From: DATMER01 sp036277235
Lineage (GTDB): Bacteria; Acidobacteriota; Thermoanaerobaculia; Multivoradales; UBA5704
NCBI GenBank assembly: GCA_036277235.1
Contig: DASUNJ010000244.1
Span: 1 to 28,467, forward strand
Reading direction: 5' to 3'
Length of the DNA stretch: 28,467 nt
In this document: piece after piece, positions 5,949-13,932 of the stretch
Layout of the letters: every line of letters starts with the position of its first letter
Numbering within the stretch: position 1 is the stretch's first letter
Notes under the pieces: generated by a model
Database searches by the model: none
What the model was told of the DNA's origin: nothing
The model's input: the letters and a program-made list of their open reading frames with translations, nothing else
Position numbers and translations under genes: made by a program

Positions 5949-6860
5949 ATGCCCGATCCCGATCTCCCGCAGGACGTTCCTCCCGAAGAGGAGTTGCCGG
6001 TCGAACCCTCCGACGAGGAAGAGCCGGCCGGCAGCGGCGCGTTGCGCTCCTTCCTGGGGCTTTTCGTCGTCCCGCTGCTCGTCGTCATCCTCTGCGCGGC
6101 CATCTTCATCGGCTTCGGGTGGATCGCTTACGACCGGCAGAGCACTCGGGACTACCTGAACGACCTGGAGTCGGGATGGAAGCCGCGGCGGGTGCAGGCG
6201 GCTTACGAGCTGTCCAAGATCCTGGTGTCGGATCCCCAGGCGCTGGAGAAGGAGGCGGGGGCCAAGGCGCAGGTCCGGCGGCTGTTCCAGGAGGCGGACG
6301 ACGTCGAGATGAAGCGCTACCTGGCCCTCGTGCTGGGGCGCACCGGAGACCGCGACGCCCTCCCCCTGCTCGTCGAGGCCCTGAACGGCGAGGACGACCG
6401 CACCCGGATCTATGCGCTCTGGGCGCTCGGCATCCTGGGAGACCCCCAGGCCAAGGAGCCTCTGACCGCCGCCCTCTCCGATCAGGACCCCGGCATCCGC
6501 AAGACCGCGGCGTTCGCCCTCGGCGAGCTCGACGACCGGTCGGTCGTCCCCAGCCTCCTGCCGCTCCTCGAGGACGCCGCCACCGATGTGCGCTGGAACG
6601 CTGCGCTCTCCCTGGCCCGCCTGGGAAGCGCCGAGGGCGTGGACGTGCTCGAAAGCATGCTCGACCGCCGGCTCCTCGCCCAGGTGCCGGACATCACCCG
6701 CGAGCAGCAGGAGGAGGCCATGCTCGGCGCGATCCGGGCGCTCGCCTCCCTGCGCGACCCGCGGCACCGGGCCATCTTTGACCGGCTCGCCAAGGACGAT
6801 CCGAGCCTCAAGGTGCGTCAAGCCGCCATCGAGGCAGGCAAGGTGGCTTCTGCGCGCTGA
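5949..6860 (+). CDS. Membrane-anchored HEAT-repeat protein
   Basis: 303 residues from ATG 5949; the upstream open frame to 5895 lacks family sequence. Residues 1-30 are acidic and Pro-rich (PPEEELPVEPSDEEEPAG). One transmembrane helix spans about 34-60 (FLGLFVVPLLVVILCAAIFI). The rest is a solenoid of HEAT/PBS-lyase-type repeats: RYLALVLGRTGDRDALPLLV, IYALWALGILGDPQAKEPLT, IRKTAAFALGELDDRSVVPS, VRWNAALSLARLGSAEG. Such repeats form protein-binding superhelices and are not enzymes by themselves. Position as the first gene before Rieske and cytochrome b suggests a role in assembly or stabilisation of that complex at the membrane (inference). No haem or metal motif is present. Confidence 0.85.
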   Translation: MPDPDLPQDVPPEEELPVEPSDEEEPAGSGALRSFLGLFVVPLLVVILCAAIFIGFGWIAYDRQSTRDYLNDLESGWKPRRVQAAYELSKILVSDPQALEKEAGAKAQVRRLFQEADDVEMKRYLALVLGRTGDRDALPLLVEALNGEDDRTRIYALWALGILGDPQAKEPLTAALSDQDPGIRKTAAFALGELDDRSVVPSLLPLLEDAATDVRWNAALSLARLGSAEGVDVLESMLDRRLLAQVPDITREQQEEAMLGAIRALASLRDPRHRAIFDRLAKDDPSLKVRQAAIEAGKVASAR

Positions 6861-6906
6861 TTTTTCCAGATTTGGCGGGGGTTTACCGCCGCGCCGCAAT
6901 GCGGCG

Positions 6907-6940
6907 TTGACACCCCCTGTCCCCTTTCGCTAGAAAGGGG
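6907..6940 (+). promoter_or_regulatory. Promoter with overlapping hairpin upstream of the Rieske gene
   Basis: TTGACA (6907-6912) matches the -35 consensus exactly; TAGAAA (6931-6936) follows after 18 bp. A perfect inverted repeat CCCCTTTC (6921-6928) / GAAAGGGG (6933-6940) with a 4-nt loop overlaps the -10. It has no T-tract, so it is more likely an operator or mRNA 5' structure than a terminator. It would let the bc genes be expressed separately from the HEAT gene. Confidence 0.5.
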
Positions 6941-6997
6941 CACCCGAAAGGATGTAGACACAGGGCCCGTACAGAAATGCAGTAGGAAAGGGGCAAC

Positions 6998-7939
6998 ATG
7001 GCTGACGAGACGAAGGACGGTCCCGCGTCTGAGCCGACAGCTTCGGCAGAGTCCGGACCGCCCAAGATGGCCACGGAAGGCGCCCGGGCCGAGACTGGGG
7101 CCGCCAAGACCGATGCCGCTCCGATACCGGAGAGGCAGGCTGCTGCCACTTCCGAGACTTTCAAGGCTCCTCCCTCAGAAGCCGCCGCGGCAGAAGCTCC
7201 CGCCGTGGCCGGCGGAACCAACGCTCCCGTCGTTCCCCCTCCAGGACCGGACTCCGCCGAGAAAGCGGCGGCGGACGCGAAAGCCGAGAAGGTCGCCGCC
7301 GCCCGCGCCGCTCATGCAGCCAAGTTGGCAGCCGAGGGAAAGCCGGCACCTGTTCCGGCTCCAGCCGCCGCCGCTGCCGCCGCGAAAGCCACGGCCACTC
7401 CGGCCGCGACCGGCACGGCTCCGGCTCCCAAGGCGGGCAAGGGGGAGGACATGTCCCGCCGTGGGTTCTTCTCCTGGGCCGCCGTGGCCTGGGTCGGCTT
7501 CTCGGCGGCGATCGGCGGCTGCGTGACGGCCATGGGGCGCTTCATGTTCCCCAACGTGCTGTTCGAGCCCCCGACGACTTTCAAGGCCGGCTACCCTCAG
7601 GACGTCGGGTCCGGCGTGGTGGACACCCGGTTCGTGGACAAGTACGGCGTGTGGATCGTCAACAGCGAGGGGCGGCTCTTCGCGCTGATCGCCATCTGCA
7701 CGCACCTCGGCTGCCCGCCCGCCTGGCTGGAGACACAGAACAAGTTCAAGTGCCCCTGCCACGGCAGCGGCTACTACAAGAACGGCATCAACTTCGAGGG
7801 TCCGACGCCCCGGCCGCTGGAGCGGGCGCGCATCTTCATCAGCCCGGACGACGGCCAGATCGTCGTGGACAAGGCTCAGAAGTTCCAGCAGGAGCTCGGC
7901 CAGTGGGAAGACCCCAACTCCTTCATCTCCCTGGCTTGA
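6998..7939 (+). CDS. petC/qcrA: Rieske 2Fe-2S protein of the cytochrome bc-type complex, with long Ala/Pro-rich N-terminus
   Basis: 313 residues. The [2Fe-2S] ligands are in CTHLGC (C234, H236, C239) and CPCHGSGY (C252, C254, H255); C239 and C254 form the usual disulphide. A transmembrane anchor is at about 160-185 (WAAVAWVGFSAAIGGCVTAM), preceded by a twin-arginine-like motif SRRGFF (R154, R155). The protein transfers electrons from quinol at the Qo site to cytochrome c. Residues 1-150 are low-complexity Ala/Pro/Lys/Glu. A second start at 7451 (M152), preceded by GGGGGAGGAC, would give a 162-residue protein of ordinary Rieske length with the Tat motif at its very N-terminus. The 6998 start also has a purine-rich site (GGAAAGGGG). 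Both starts are plausible. It is the first gene of petC-petB-petD-cyt c. Confidence 0.95.
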   Translation: MADETKDGPASEPTASAESGPPKMATEGARAETGAAKTDAAPIPERQAAATSETFKAPPSEAAAAEAPAVAGGTNAPVVPPPGPDSAEKAAADAKAEKVAAARAAHAAKLAAEGKPAPVPAPAAAAAAAKATATPAATGTAPAPKAGKGEDMSRRGFFSWAAVAWVGFSAAIGGCVTAMGRFMFPNVLFEPPTTFKAGYPQDVGSGVVDTRFVDKYGVWIVNSEGRLFALIAICTHLGCPPAWLETQNKFKCPCHGSGYYKNGINFEGPTPRPLERARIFISPDDGQIVVDKAQKFQQELGQWEDPNSFISLA

Positions 7940-7962
7940 GCACGTTGAGAACATTGAGAACG
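7936..7962. repeat. Three tandem 9-bp repeats at the Rieske stop codon
   Basis: TTGAGCACG, TTGAGAACA and TTGAGAACG follow one another; the first contains the Rieske TGA. It looks like slippage in the 56-bp gap before cytochrome b. No function is evident. Confidence 0.7.
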
Positions 7963-7995
7963 TCTTAGACCGTCAACCTGAACCAGAGAGGCGCC

Positions 7996-8763
7996 ATGTT
8001 CAAAGGCATCACCAAGACGCAGGTCTGGAAATCCATCTTCCGGGTGGGCATCCCGACCGACAACCGCAAGCGCGCGCTCGCCATGCTGGGCAACGTGGTG
8101 CTCCACCTGCACCCGATCAAGGTCAAGAAGTCCGGCATCCGCATGAGCTACACGTGGTGCATGGGCGGCACGGCCTTCTTCCTGTTCCTGGTGGAGACGA
8201 TCACCGGGCTCCTGCTGATGTTCTACTACCGGCCGAGCGTCGAGTACGCCTTCGTCGACATCGTCGACCTGCGCGAGGCCGCGGCCTTCGGCATCATGCG
8301 CGAGCTGCACCGATGGGGCGCGCACGCCATGGTCATCGCGGTCTGGCTCCACATGTTCCGCGTGTTCATGACCGGCTCGTACAAGCCGCCGCGCGAGTTC
8401 AACTGGAACGTCGGCGTGATCCTCCTGGTGCTGACGCTGCTCCTCTCCTTCACCGGCTACCTCCTGCCGTGGGACCAGCTCGCCATCTGGGCCATCACGG
8501 TCGGCTCGAACATGGCCCGGGCGACACCCCTGTTAGGCAACGAGGGACCAGGGGCTGCCTTCCTGACCTTGGGAGGCGAACGGTTGATTCACGTGGGCAG
8601 CGACGCCCGCTTCGCCCTGATCGGCGGCCGGACCATCGGCAACGCCACGCTCATCCGTTTCTACGTGTTGCACTGCGTCGGCATCCCGCTCGTCGCCGCC
8701 TTCCTGATGGCGGTCCACTTCTGGCGCGTCCGCAAGGACGGCGGCATCTCGGGTCCCAGCTAG
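7996..8763 (+). CDS. petB: Cytochrome b6-like N-terminal half of cytochrome b
   Basis: 255 residues with AGAGAGG before the ATG. It carries both b haems: helix B ligands H105 (RELHRWGAH) and H119 (VWLHMFRVF), 14 apart; helix D ligands H226 (VLHCVG) and H241 (AVHFWRVRKDGG), 15 apart. The 15-residue helix D spacing is that of cytochrome b6 and not of mitochondrial-type cytochrome b. Four membrane helices are visible, and the Qo region includes SFTGYLLPWDQLAIWA. A roughly 40-residue N-terminal extension makes it longer than plant b6 (215). It forms the quinol-oxidising and quinone-reducing core together with the next gene, which encodes the missing helices. Confidence 0.95.
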   Translation: MFKGITKTQVWKSIFRVGIPTDNRKRALAMLGNVVLHLHPIKVKKSGIRMSYTWCMGGTAFFLFLVETITGLLLMFYYRPSVEYAFVDIVDLREAAAFGIMRELHRWGAHAMVIAVWLHMFRVFMTGSYKPPREFNWNVGVILLVLTLLLSFTGYLLPWDQLAIWAITVGSNMARATPLLGNEGPGAAFLTLGGERLIHVGSDARFALIGGRTIGNATLIRFYVLHCVGIPLVAAFLMAVHFWRVRKDGGISGPS

Positions 8764-8773
8764 GGGGATGAAC

Positions 8774-9916
8774 ATGATCGACGCGCTGCTGCCGCTGTCA
8801 CAGATGCTCGCTTTCGCGGAGGGAGGCGGAGGACCGATGGAGGGCATCAAGCACTTCGTCGACATCCTGGCCTATCCCTACTGGTCGTTCACGCTGTCGC
8901 TGGTCGCCTTCTACTTCATGCTGCGCTCCCGGTCCCTGTGGACCAAGCGCGCGGGATGGATCCTGCTCGCGGCCGGCGTGGCCTTCTTCGTGGTCTCGCT
9001 GTTCGATCCCGACTTCAAGTCGATCGTCGCCAAGCCGGACAACGTGCCGATCGTGATGATGGTCTTCCTGGTCGGCTTCTTCGTCTGGTTCTCGATGCAC
9101 AAGGCGGTCGAGAACGACGCCCGGCTCGCCGAGGGCCAGCCCACCTTCGAGGCCACCGAGGTTGAGGACCGCATCTTCACCTGGCCCGACCTGGTGTTCT
9201 CCGAATTCATCTGCATGGTGCTGCTGACGGTCGGCATGGTGATCTGGTCGATCGTCCTCAAGGCGCCGCTCGAGGAGCCGGCCAACCCGGCGCTCGCTCC
9301 CAACCCGTCGAAGGCGCCCTGGTACTTCCTCGGCCTGCAGGAGATGCTGGTCTACTTCGACCCCTGGCTCGCCGGCGTGGTGCTGCCCGGCCTGATCATC
9401 GTCGGGCTGATGGCGATCCCCTACATCGACACCAACACCAAGGGGAACGGCTACTACACCTTCCGCGAGCGCAGGGTCGAGATCGCCCTCTTCCTGTTCG
9501 GCTTCCTGATCCTGTGGAGCCAGATGATCGTCATCGGCACCTTCCTGCGCGGACCGAACTGGAACTTCTTCGGCCCCTACGAGTACTGGGATCCCGGCAA
9601 GGTCGAGGCGCTGGTCAACGTCAACCTGTCGGAGTACTTCTGGATCAAGCTCCTGCGGACGGGCTTGCCGGGCAACTGGGTCATCCGGGAGCTCCCCGGC
9701 ATTCTGCTCATGGGCTTCTATTTCTTCGGCCTGCCCGTGCTCCTGCGCAAGACGAAGTGGGTGCGGCCCTACTTCGAGAAGATGGGGCCGGCGCGTTACT
9801 ACACCGGCATCACCCTGTTCCTGTTCATGATGCTGCTGCCGATCAAGATGTATTGCCGCTGGCTGTTCAACCTGAAGTACTTCGTGTACATCCAGGAGTA
9901 TTTCTTCAATATCTAG
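8774..9916 (+). CDS. petD: Cytochrome b C-terminal half (subunit IV-like), enlarged
   Basis: 381 residues if started at ATG 8774; ATG 8768 is possible but AGGGGG abuts it, while spacing to 8774 is 6 nt. The conserved part NPSKAPWYFLGLQEMLVYFD corresponds to the subunit IV Qo motif, with A181-P182-W183-Y184 in place of PEWY. About nine hydrophobic helices are present, many more than the three of plant subunit IV. Extra helices occur both before (ILAYPYWSFTLSLVAFYFML) and after (GILLMGFYFFGLPVLLRKTK; YYTGITLFLFMMLLPIKMYC) the core. It starts 4-10 bp after petB, so the two are co-translated. Function: the second half of the quinol-oxidising cytochrome b. The extra helices may dock the large cytochrome c subunit. 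Confidence 0.93.
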   Translation: MIDALLPLSQMLAFAEGGGGPMEGIKHFVDILAYPYWSFTLSLVAFYFMLRSRSLWTKRAGWILLAAGVAFFVVSLFDPDFKSIVAKPDNVPIVMMVFLVGFFVWFSMHKAVENDARLAEGQPTFEATEVEDRIFTWPDLVFSEFICMVLLTVGMVIWSIVLKAPLEEPANPALAPNPSKAPWYFLGLQEMLVYFDPWLAGVVLPGLIIVGLMAIPYIDTNTKGNGYYTFRERRVEIALFLFGFLILWSQMIVIGTFLRGPNWNFFGPYEYWDPGKVEALVNVNLSEYFWIKLLRTGLPGNWVIRELPGILLMGFYFFGLPVLLRKTKWVRPYFEKMGPARYYTGITLFLFMMLLPIKMYCRWLFNLKYFVYIQEYFFNI

Positions 9917-9931
9917 CGCAAGGAGCTTGAG

Positions 9932-12900
9932 TTGCCACCGATCACACCGCCTGAGAAGCGACCGGACCGGCACTACAACTTCGGTCGGATGAACATGTGG
10001 TTCGCCATCAGCGCCCTGGCGCTCTTGGCAACCACCCTGTGGATGGTCGTCGCCGACTACGCGCAGCCCTGGAAGAGGTTCCAGGCCGAGTTCCGCGACC
10101 TGGAGAAGGAGCAGCTGCGGAAGGAGCTGGAGGACGAGAGCAAGAAGATCGAGGGTCAGCGCGAGCAGCTCCAGACCGAGATCCAGGCGGCTGAGAAGGC
10201 CCTGGGCAAGGACCGGGAGGAGATCGGGAAGCTCGAGGAGAAGGTCCGGGAGCTGTCCTCCAAGTGGAACCAGGCCGACGCGGACTGGCGCGGCGCCAAG
10301 GCGCGCCTCGATGAGGCCCGTTTCATCTACGACTCGTCGATCCAGGCCGGCCAGACCGACACGAAGAAGCGGGACCGGGTCGAGGAGGAGAGGAAGGCGC
10401 TGCTCGACGCCCAGGCGGAGAGGGAGGGGTACGGGAAGGAGCGTGAGCAGATCCAGGCCCAGATCGCCGAGCGCCGCCAGGCCGTCACCGCCGCCGAGGA
10501 GAAGCTGGCCGCTCTGCAGGGAGGCGTGGAGAGCCTGGAGACCCGCGCCGCCGCCCTGGAAAAGGACCCTGCCTACTTCCTGCTCAATGCTCCGCTGATG
10601 GACTTCGTCAAGCCCACCCTGTCCGTGCAGCAGGTGATCCTGCCGGGGCTGACCCACAACATCAACTTCACCGAGATCAACCGGGTGGACCGCTGCGTGA
10701 CCTGTCACGTGGCCGCGAACCGCCCGGGTTTCGAGGACGATCCGAAGACCGAGGAAGTGGAGTGGCCGCAGCCCTACCGCTCACATCCGCGGCTGGACGA
10801 GTTCGTCGGCGACAGCTCGCCGCACTCCTACACCCAGTTCGGCTGCACCGTCTGCCACGGCGGCCTCGACCGGGCGACCGAGTTCTCCCGCGCCGGCCAC
10901 AGCCCGCAATCGGACGAGCAGCGCAAGGAGTGGGAGAAGAAGTACAACTGGAAACGGCAGGCCTACCTGGAGTACCCGATCCTCCCCGCCGGCATGACCG
11001 AGGCGGGTTGCGCGACCTGCCACGCGGGCGGCGCGTGGACACCCAAGGCGGAGACCCAGGACGTCGGCCGCGAGCTGATCACCCACATGGGGTGCAACGG
11101 CTGCCATCCGATCAACTACCCCTCCTACGCGAACCTGCGCAAGGCGGGTCCGGCCCTGACGAGCATCGCCGGCAAGACCAATCCCGGCTGGGCCTACAAG
11201 TGGATCGAGGCGCCGCGCGACTTCCATCCCACGACCTTCATGCCGCATTTCTTCTACCAGGAGAACACGCAGACGCCGGAGAACCGCAAGCGGCAGGCCG
11301 CGGAGATCCGCGCCATCGTCGACTACCTGTGGGCGAAGTCGGACCGGCCGCAGTACGGACCGGCCCCGGCGGGCAATCCGGCCAACGGCCAGAAGATCTT
11401 CGAGACCGTGGGCTGCGCCGGCTGCCACATCCTGGACCCCAAGGCCAAGCGCGACGACTTCTTCCCCAAGATCAACCGTCTGCACGGTCCCAACCTGGTG
11501 CGTACCGGCAGCAAGGTGAGCCGCGGCTGGCTCTATGCCTGGGTGAAGGACCCGAAGCAGTACTTCCCCGATACCAACATGCCCGACCTGCGGCTGACGG
11601 ACCAGGAGGCGGCGGACGTCGTCGCCTATATCTCGTCGAGCCGCGACGCGAAGTTCGAGAACCTGGCTCTGCCGCAGGTCGACGCCAAGGTCCGCGACGA
11701 GCTGGCGCTGGGATATCTGCGCAACCTGTACACCCTGGAGACCAGCCAGGCCAGGCTGGGTGCGATGTCCCCGGACCAGCGCAACGTCTACCTGGGCGAG
11801 CAGACGATTACCAAGTACGGCTGCTATAGCTGCCACGACATCCAGGGCTTCGAGAACGCCAAGCCGATCGGCACCGAGCTGACGCAGGAGGGCTCGAAGC
11901 CGCTGCACCAGTTCGACTTCGGCCACGTGCACAGCGTCGCCCACACCCGTCACGACTGGGTGAAGACCAAGGTTCTGCGGCCGCGCATCTGGGACGAGGG
12001 CAAGGAGAGGGTCAAGGACTACAACGAGCTGCTCAAGATGCCGGACTTCGGCGTGTCCGAGCGCGAAGCCCAGGCGATCACGTCCAACGTCATCGGCTTC
12101 ACCAAGGAGACGGCGGCGACGGCGCGCAAGGCGGGAGCCGCGGACGGCAGCCGCATGGCCGCCATGGCCGAGGGGCGCAAGCTGATCACGCGCTTCAACT
12201 GCCAGGGCTGCCACCTGATCGAGGGCCAGGGCCACGCGATCCAGCAGGTCATCCAGGATCCGGCCATGCTGCCGCCGAACCTGGCGGCCGAAGGGGCGCG
12301 GGTACAGGGCGACTGGCTGTTCGCCTACCTCCACGATCCCAGCCGGGAAACGATGCGGCCGTGGCTCACGGCGCGCATGCCCACCTTCGGGTTCACGGAC
12401 GAGCAGGCGAACACCCTGGTCGGCTACTTCGCGTCGCGGGAGAAGCAGAAGCCGTTCGTCTCGCGGCCGGTGGCGGCTCATCCGCGCGACCTGGCGGTGG
12501 GCAAGGCGGTGTTCGAGATCCTGCAGTGCGCGCGGTGCCATCCGTCGGGTCCGGTTGCCGCCGGGGCCGGAGCCACCACGGCGGAGCTCGCGCCCTCGCT
12601 GCTCCTGGCAGGCGAGCGCCTGCGGCACGATTGGGTCCCGTCCTGGATCAAGGACCCTCAGGGATGGATTCCGGGCACCCGGATGCCGACTTTCTTCTCC
12701 GTGAGCCCTTCGGGCGAGGTCACGTCGCCCTATGGCCAGATGCTCGACGCGCCGCAATACGCCGGATACAAGCAGCAGCTTCTGCCGTACTTCTCATCCG
12801 ATGCCGAGATGAAGGCGTATCTCTCCGACGCCGACAAGGTGACGGCGGCGATGCGCGACCACATCTGGCGGCTCGCCGGCGGGACCGTCCCGGCGCCTGC

Positions 12901-12958
12901 CACGGCGACCGCGGGAACGGAGGTCTCGGGCGGGGCCCCGGCGGCGGGCGGACGCTAG
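9932..12958 (+). CDS. Octahaem c-type cytochrome with membrane anchor and coiled coil
   Basis: 1008 residues from a TTG start with AGGAG (9921-9925) 6 nt upstream; no ATG fits better. A single membrane helix lies at about 22-41 (MWFAISALALLATTLWMVVA). A long Glu/Lys/Gln-rich coiled coil runs from about 50 to 210. There are eight CxxCH haem sites: C255 (CVTCH), C305 (CTVCH), C360 (CATCH), C388 (CNGCH), C495 (CAGCH), C631 (CYSCH), C757 (CQGCH) and C866 (CARCH). The last four lie in repeated mono-haem cytochrome c domains with downstream Met-Pro motifs (NMPDLRL, RMPTFGF, RMPTFFS) that may give the sixth ligand. It ends in an Ala/Gly/Pro tail. Its position after petBD makes it the cytochrome c subunit of the bc complex, carrying electrons from the Rieske centre towards the oxidase. 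The periplasmic coiled coil may space the haem domains from the membrane or trimerise. Confidence 0.95.
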   Translation: MPPITPPEKRPDRHYNFGRMNMWFAISALALLATTLWMVVADYAQPWKRFQAEFRDLEKEQLRKELEDESKKIEGQREQLQTEIQAAEKALGKDREEIGKLEEKVRELSSKWNQADADWRGAKARLDEARFIYDSSIQAGQTDTKKRDRVEEERKALLDAQAEREGYGKEREQIQAQIAERRQAVTAAEEKLAALQGGVESLETRAAALEKDPAYFLLNAPLMDFVKPTLSVQQVILPGLTHNINFTEINRVDRCVTCHVAANRPGFEDDPKTEEVEWPQPYRSHPRLDEFVGDSSPHSYTQFGCTVCHGGLDRATEFSRAGHSPQSDEQRKEWEKKYNWKRQAYLEYPILPAGMTEAGCATCHAGGAWTPKAETQDVGRELITHMGCNGCHPINYPSYANLRKAGPALTSIAGKTNPGWAYKWIEAPRDFHPTTFMPHFFYQENTQTPENRKRQAAEIRAIVDYLWAKSDRPQYGPAPAGNPANGQKIFETVGCAGCHILDPKAKRDDFFPKINRLHGPNLVRTGSKVSRGWLYAWVKDPKQYFPDTNMPDLRLTDQEAADVVAYISSSRDAKFENLALPQVDAKVRDELALGYLRNLYTLETSQARLGAMSPDQRNVYLGEQTITKYGCYSCHDIQGFENAKPIGTELTQEGSKPLHQFDFGHVHSVAHTRHDWVKTKVLRPRIWDEGKERVKDYNELLKMPDFGVSEREAQAITSNVIGFTKETAATARKAGAADGSRMAAMAEGRKLITRFNCQGCHLIEGQGHAIQQVIQDPAMLPPNLAAEGARVQGDWLFAYLHDPSRETMRPWLTARMPTFGFTDEQANTLVGYFASREKQKPFVSRPVAAHPRDLAVGKAVFEILQCARCHPSGPVAAGAGATTAELAPSLLLAGERLRHDWVPSWIKDPQGWIPGTRMPTFFSVSPSGEVTSPYGQMLDAPQYAGYKQQLLPYFSSDAEMKAYLSDADKVTAAMRDHIWRLAGGTVPAPATATAGTEVSGGAPAAGGR

Positions 12959-12972
12959 TCTTTTCAGTCCTT

Positions 12973-13002
12973 TTCGACGGCCCGGCCGCTGTGATGTAGA
13001 AT
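12973..13002 (+). promoter_or_regulatory. Candidate promoter of the cupredoxin gene
   Basis: TTCGAC (12973-12978), 18 bp, then TAGAAT (12997-13002). It allows the small carrier to be made in excess of the complex. A perfect AAGGAGG (13050-13056) then precedes the ATG at 13062. Confidence 0.45.
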
Positions 13003-13061
13003 CCGGCGGCCGGCCTTCCGACTCCGGCAAATCCCAAAAGCATTCCTTCAAGGAGGTTTGA

Positions 13062-13856
13062 ATGAGCAGGAATCGATTCTGGTTGCTTCTCGTCCTCTGT
13101 TGCTCGCTGGCCTTGCTGGTCGCGTGCGGCGGTGGTGGCGAGGGTGAAGGGGAGGGGGATGATGTTCCCGAGGCGTCTTCGGAGGCGCCGGCCGAGTCCG
13201 TGGACACGGCCAACGCGGGTAGTGTGAAGGGTGTGGTCAACTACAGCGGTCCGGATGGCGACACGCCGGTCGCGATGAACGCCGATCCGACCTGCTTGAG
13301 CCTGCACACGACTCCGGTCGACACGGGCAAGTACCTGGTCAAGGACGGCAAGCTCGGCAACGTCTTCGTGTACGTGAAGACCGGCCTCGAGGGCAAGAGC
13401 TTCCCGGCACCGACCGAGAAGAAGGTCCTCGACCAGCAGGGCTGCCAGTACGCTCCGCACGTGATGGGCATCCAGGTGGGCCAGCCGCTGTCGATCAAGA
13501 ACAGCGACGCCACGCTGCACAACATCCATGCGATGCCGAAGTCGAACTCGGAGTTCAACCAGGGCCAGCCGATCCAGAACATGGAGTTCGACAAGACGTT
13601 CGACAAGGTCGAGGTGATGGTGCCGTTCAAGTGCGACGTGCACCCCTGGATGAACGCCTACCTGGGCGTGCTGGATCACCCGTACTACGCGGTGAGCAGC
13701 GAGGACGGCACGTTCTCGATCGACCAGCTGCCTGCCGGCACCTACACGCTGGAGGCCTGGCACGAGGAGCTCGGCACCGCGACCAAGGACGTCACCGTGG
13801 CGGCTAACCAGCCGACCGACGTGACCTTCGATTTCCAGCCAAAAACCGGCGGCTAA
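13062..13856 (+). CDS. Cupredoxin-like lipoprotein, putative electron carrier
   Basis: 264 residues. A lipoprotein signal (LLLVLCCSLALLVAC, lipidated C22) is followed by a Gly/Glu linker. The copper-binding pattern is H153/H156 (TLHNIHAMP) plus C191-x2-H194-x2-M197 in KCDVHPWM. The short C-x2-H-x2-M loop resembles that of amicyanin (CTPHPFM). The last 60 residues (SSEDGTFSIDQLPAGTYTLE) form a carboxypeptidase-regulatory/transthyretin-like beta domain. Such proteins occur in respiratory clusters as blue-copper carriers. As the last gene of the bc cluster, before a terminator, it could shuttle electrons from the octahaem cytochrome to the oxidase. It is membrane-tethered on the periplasmic side. 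The copper assignment is by motif only. Confidence 0.85.
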   Translation: MSRNRFWLLLVLCCSLALLVACGGGGEGEGEGDDVPEASSEAPAESVDTANAGSVKGVVNYSGPDGDTPVAMNADPTCLSLHTTPVDTGKYLVKDGKLGNVFVYVKTGLEGKSFPAPTEKKVLDQQGCQYAPHVMGIQVGQPLSIKNSDATLHNIHAMPKSNSEFNQGQPIQNMEFDKTFDKVEVMVPFKCDVHPWMNAYLGVLDHPYYAVSSEDGTFSIDQLPAGTYTLEAWHEELGTATKDVTVAANQPTDVTFDFQPKTGG

Positions 13857-13873
13857 CCCGCCTCTCGCTGTCT

Positions 13874-13926
13874 AAAAACATGAGCCCCCCGGCTCCCTCG
13901 CAAGAGGGAACGGGGGGTTTGGTTTT
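13874..13926. terminator. Bidirectional intrinsic terminator
   Basis: The stem CCCCCCG (13885-13891) / CGGGGGG (911-917 of the same kilobase) extends through CTCCCTC-type pairing to a GCAA tetraloop (13900-13903). It is followed on the plus strand by TTTGGTTTT. On the minus strand the same stem is followed within a few bases by TTTTT (plus AAAAA, 13874-13878). It ends the bc operon and the convergent TPR gene. Confidence 0.9.
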
Positions 13927-13932
13927 CAGGGA

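Noticed and set aside
5777..6781. Plus-strand frame overlapping the HEAT gene
   Set aside because: Arg/Pro/Ala-rich out-of-frame shadow; the HEAT repeats in the other frame are unmistakable.
8798..10708. 636-residue minus-strand frame opposite petD and the cytochrome c gene
   Set aside because: It is antisense to clearly recognised genes, His/Gly/Arg/Leu-rich as expected for high-GC shadows, with no domain.
10781..12757. 658-residue minus-strand frame opposite the octahaem gene
   Set aside because: Shadow of the cytochrome; no recognisable motif.
13885..13926. Regulatory RNA element between the cupredoxin and TPR genes
   Set aside because: The stem with GCAA loop and flanking T/A tracts is fully explained as a bidirectional terminator for two convergent genes.
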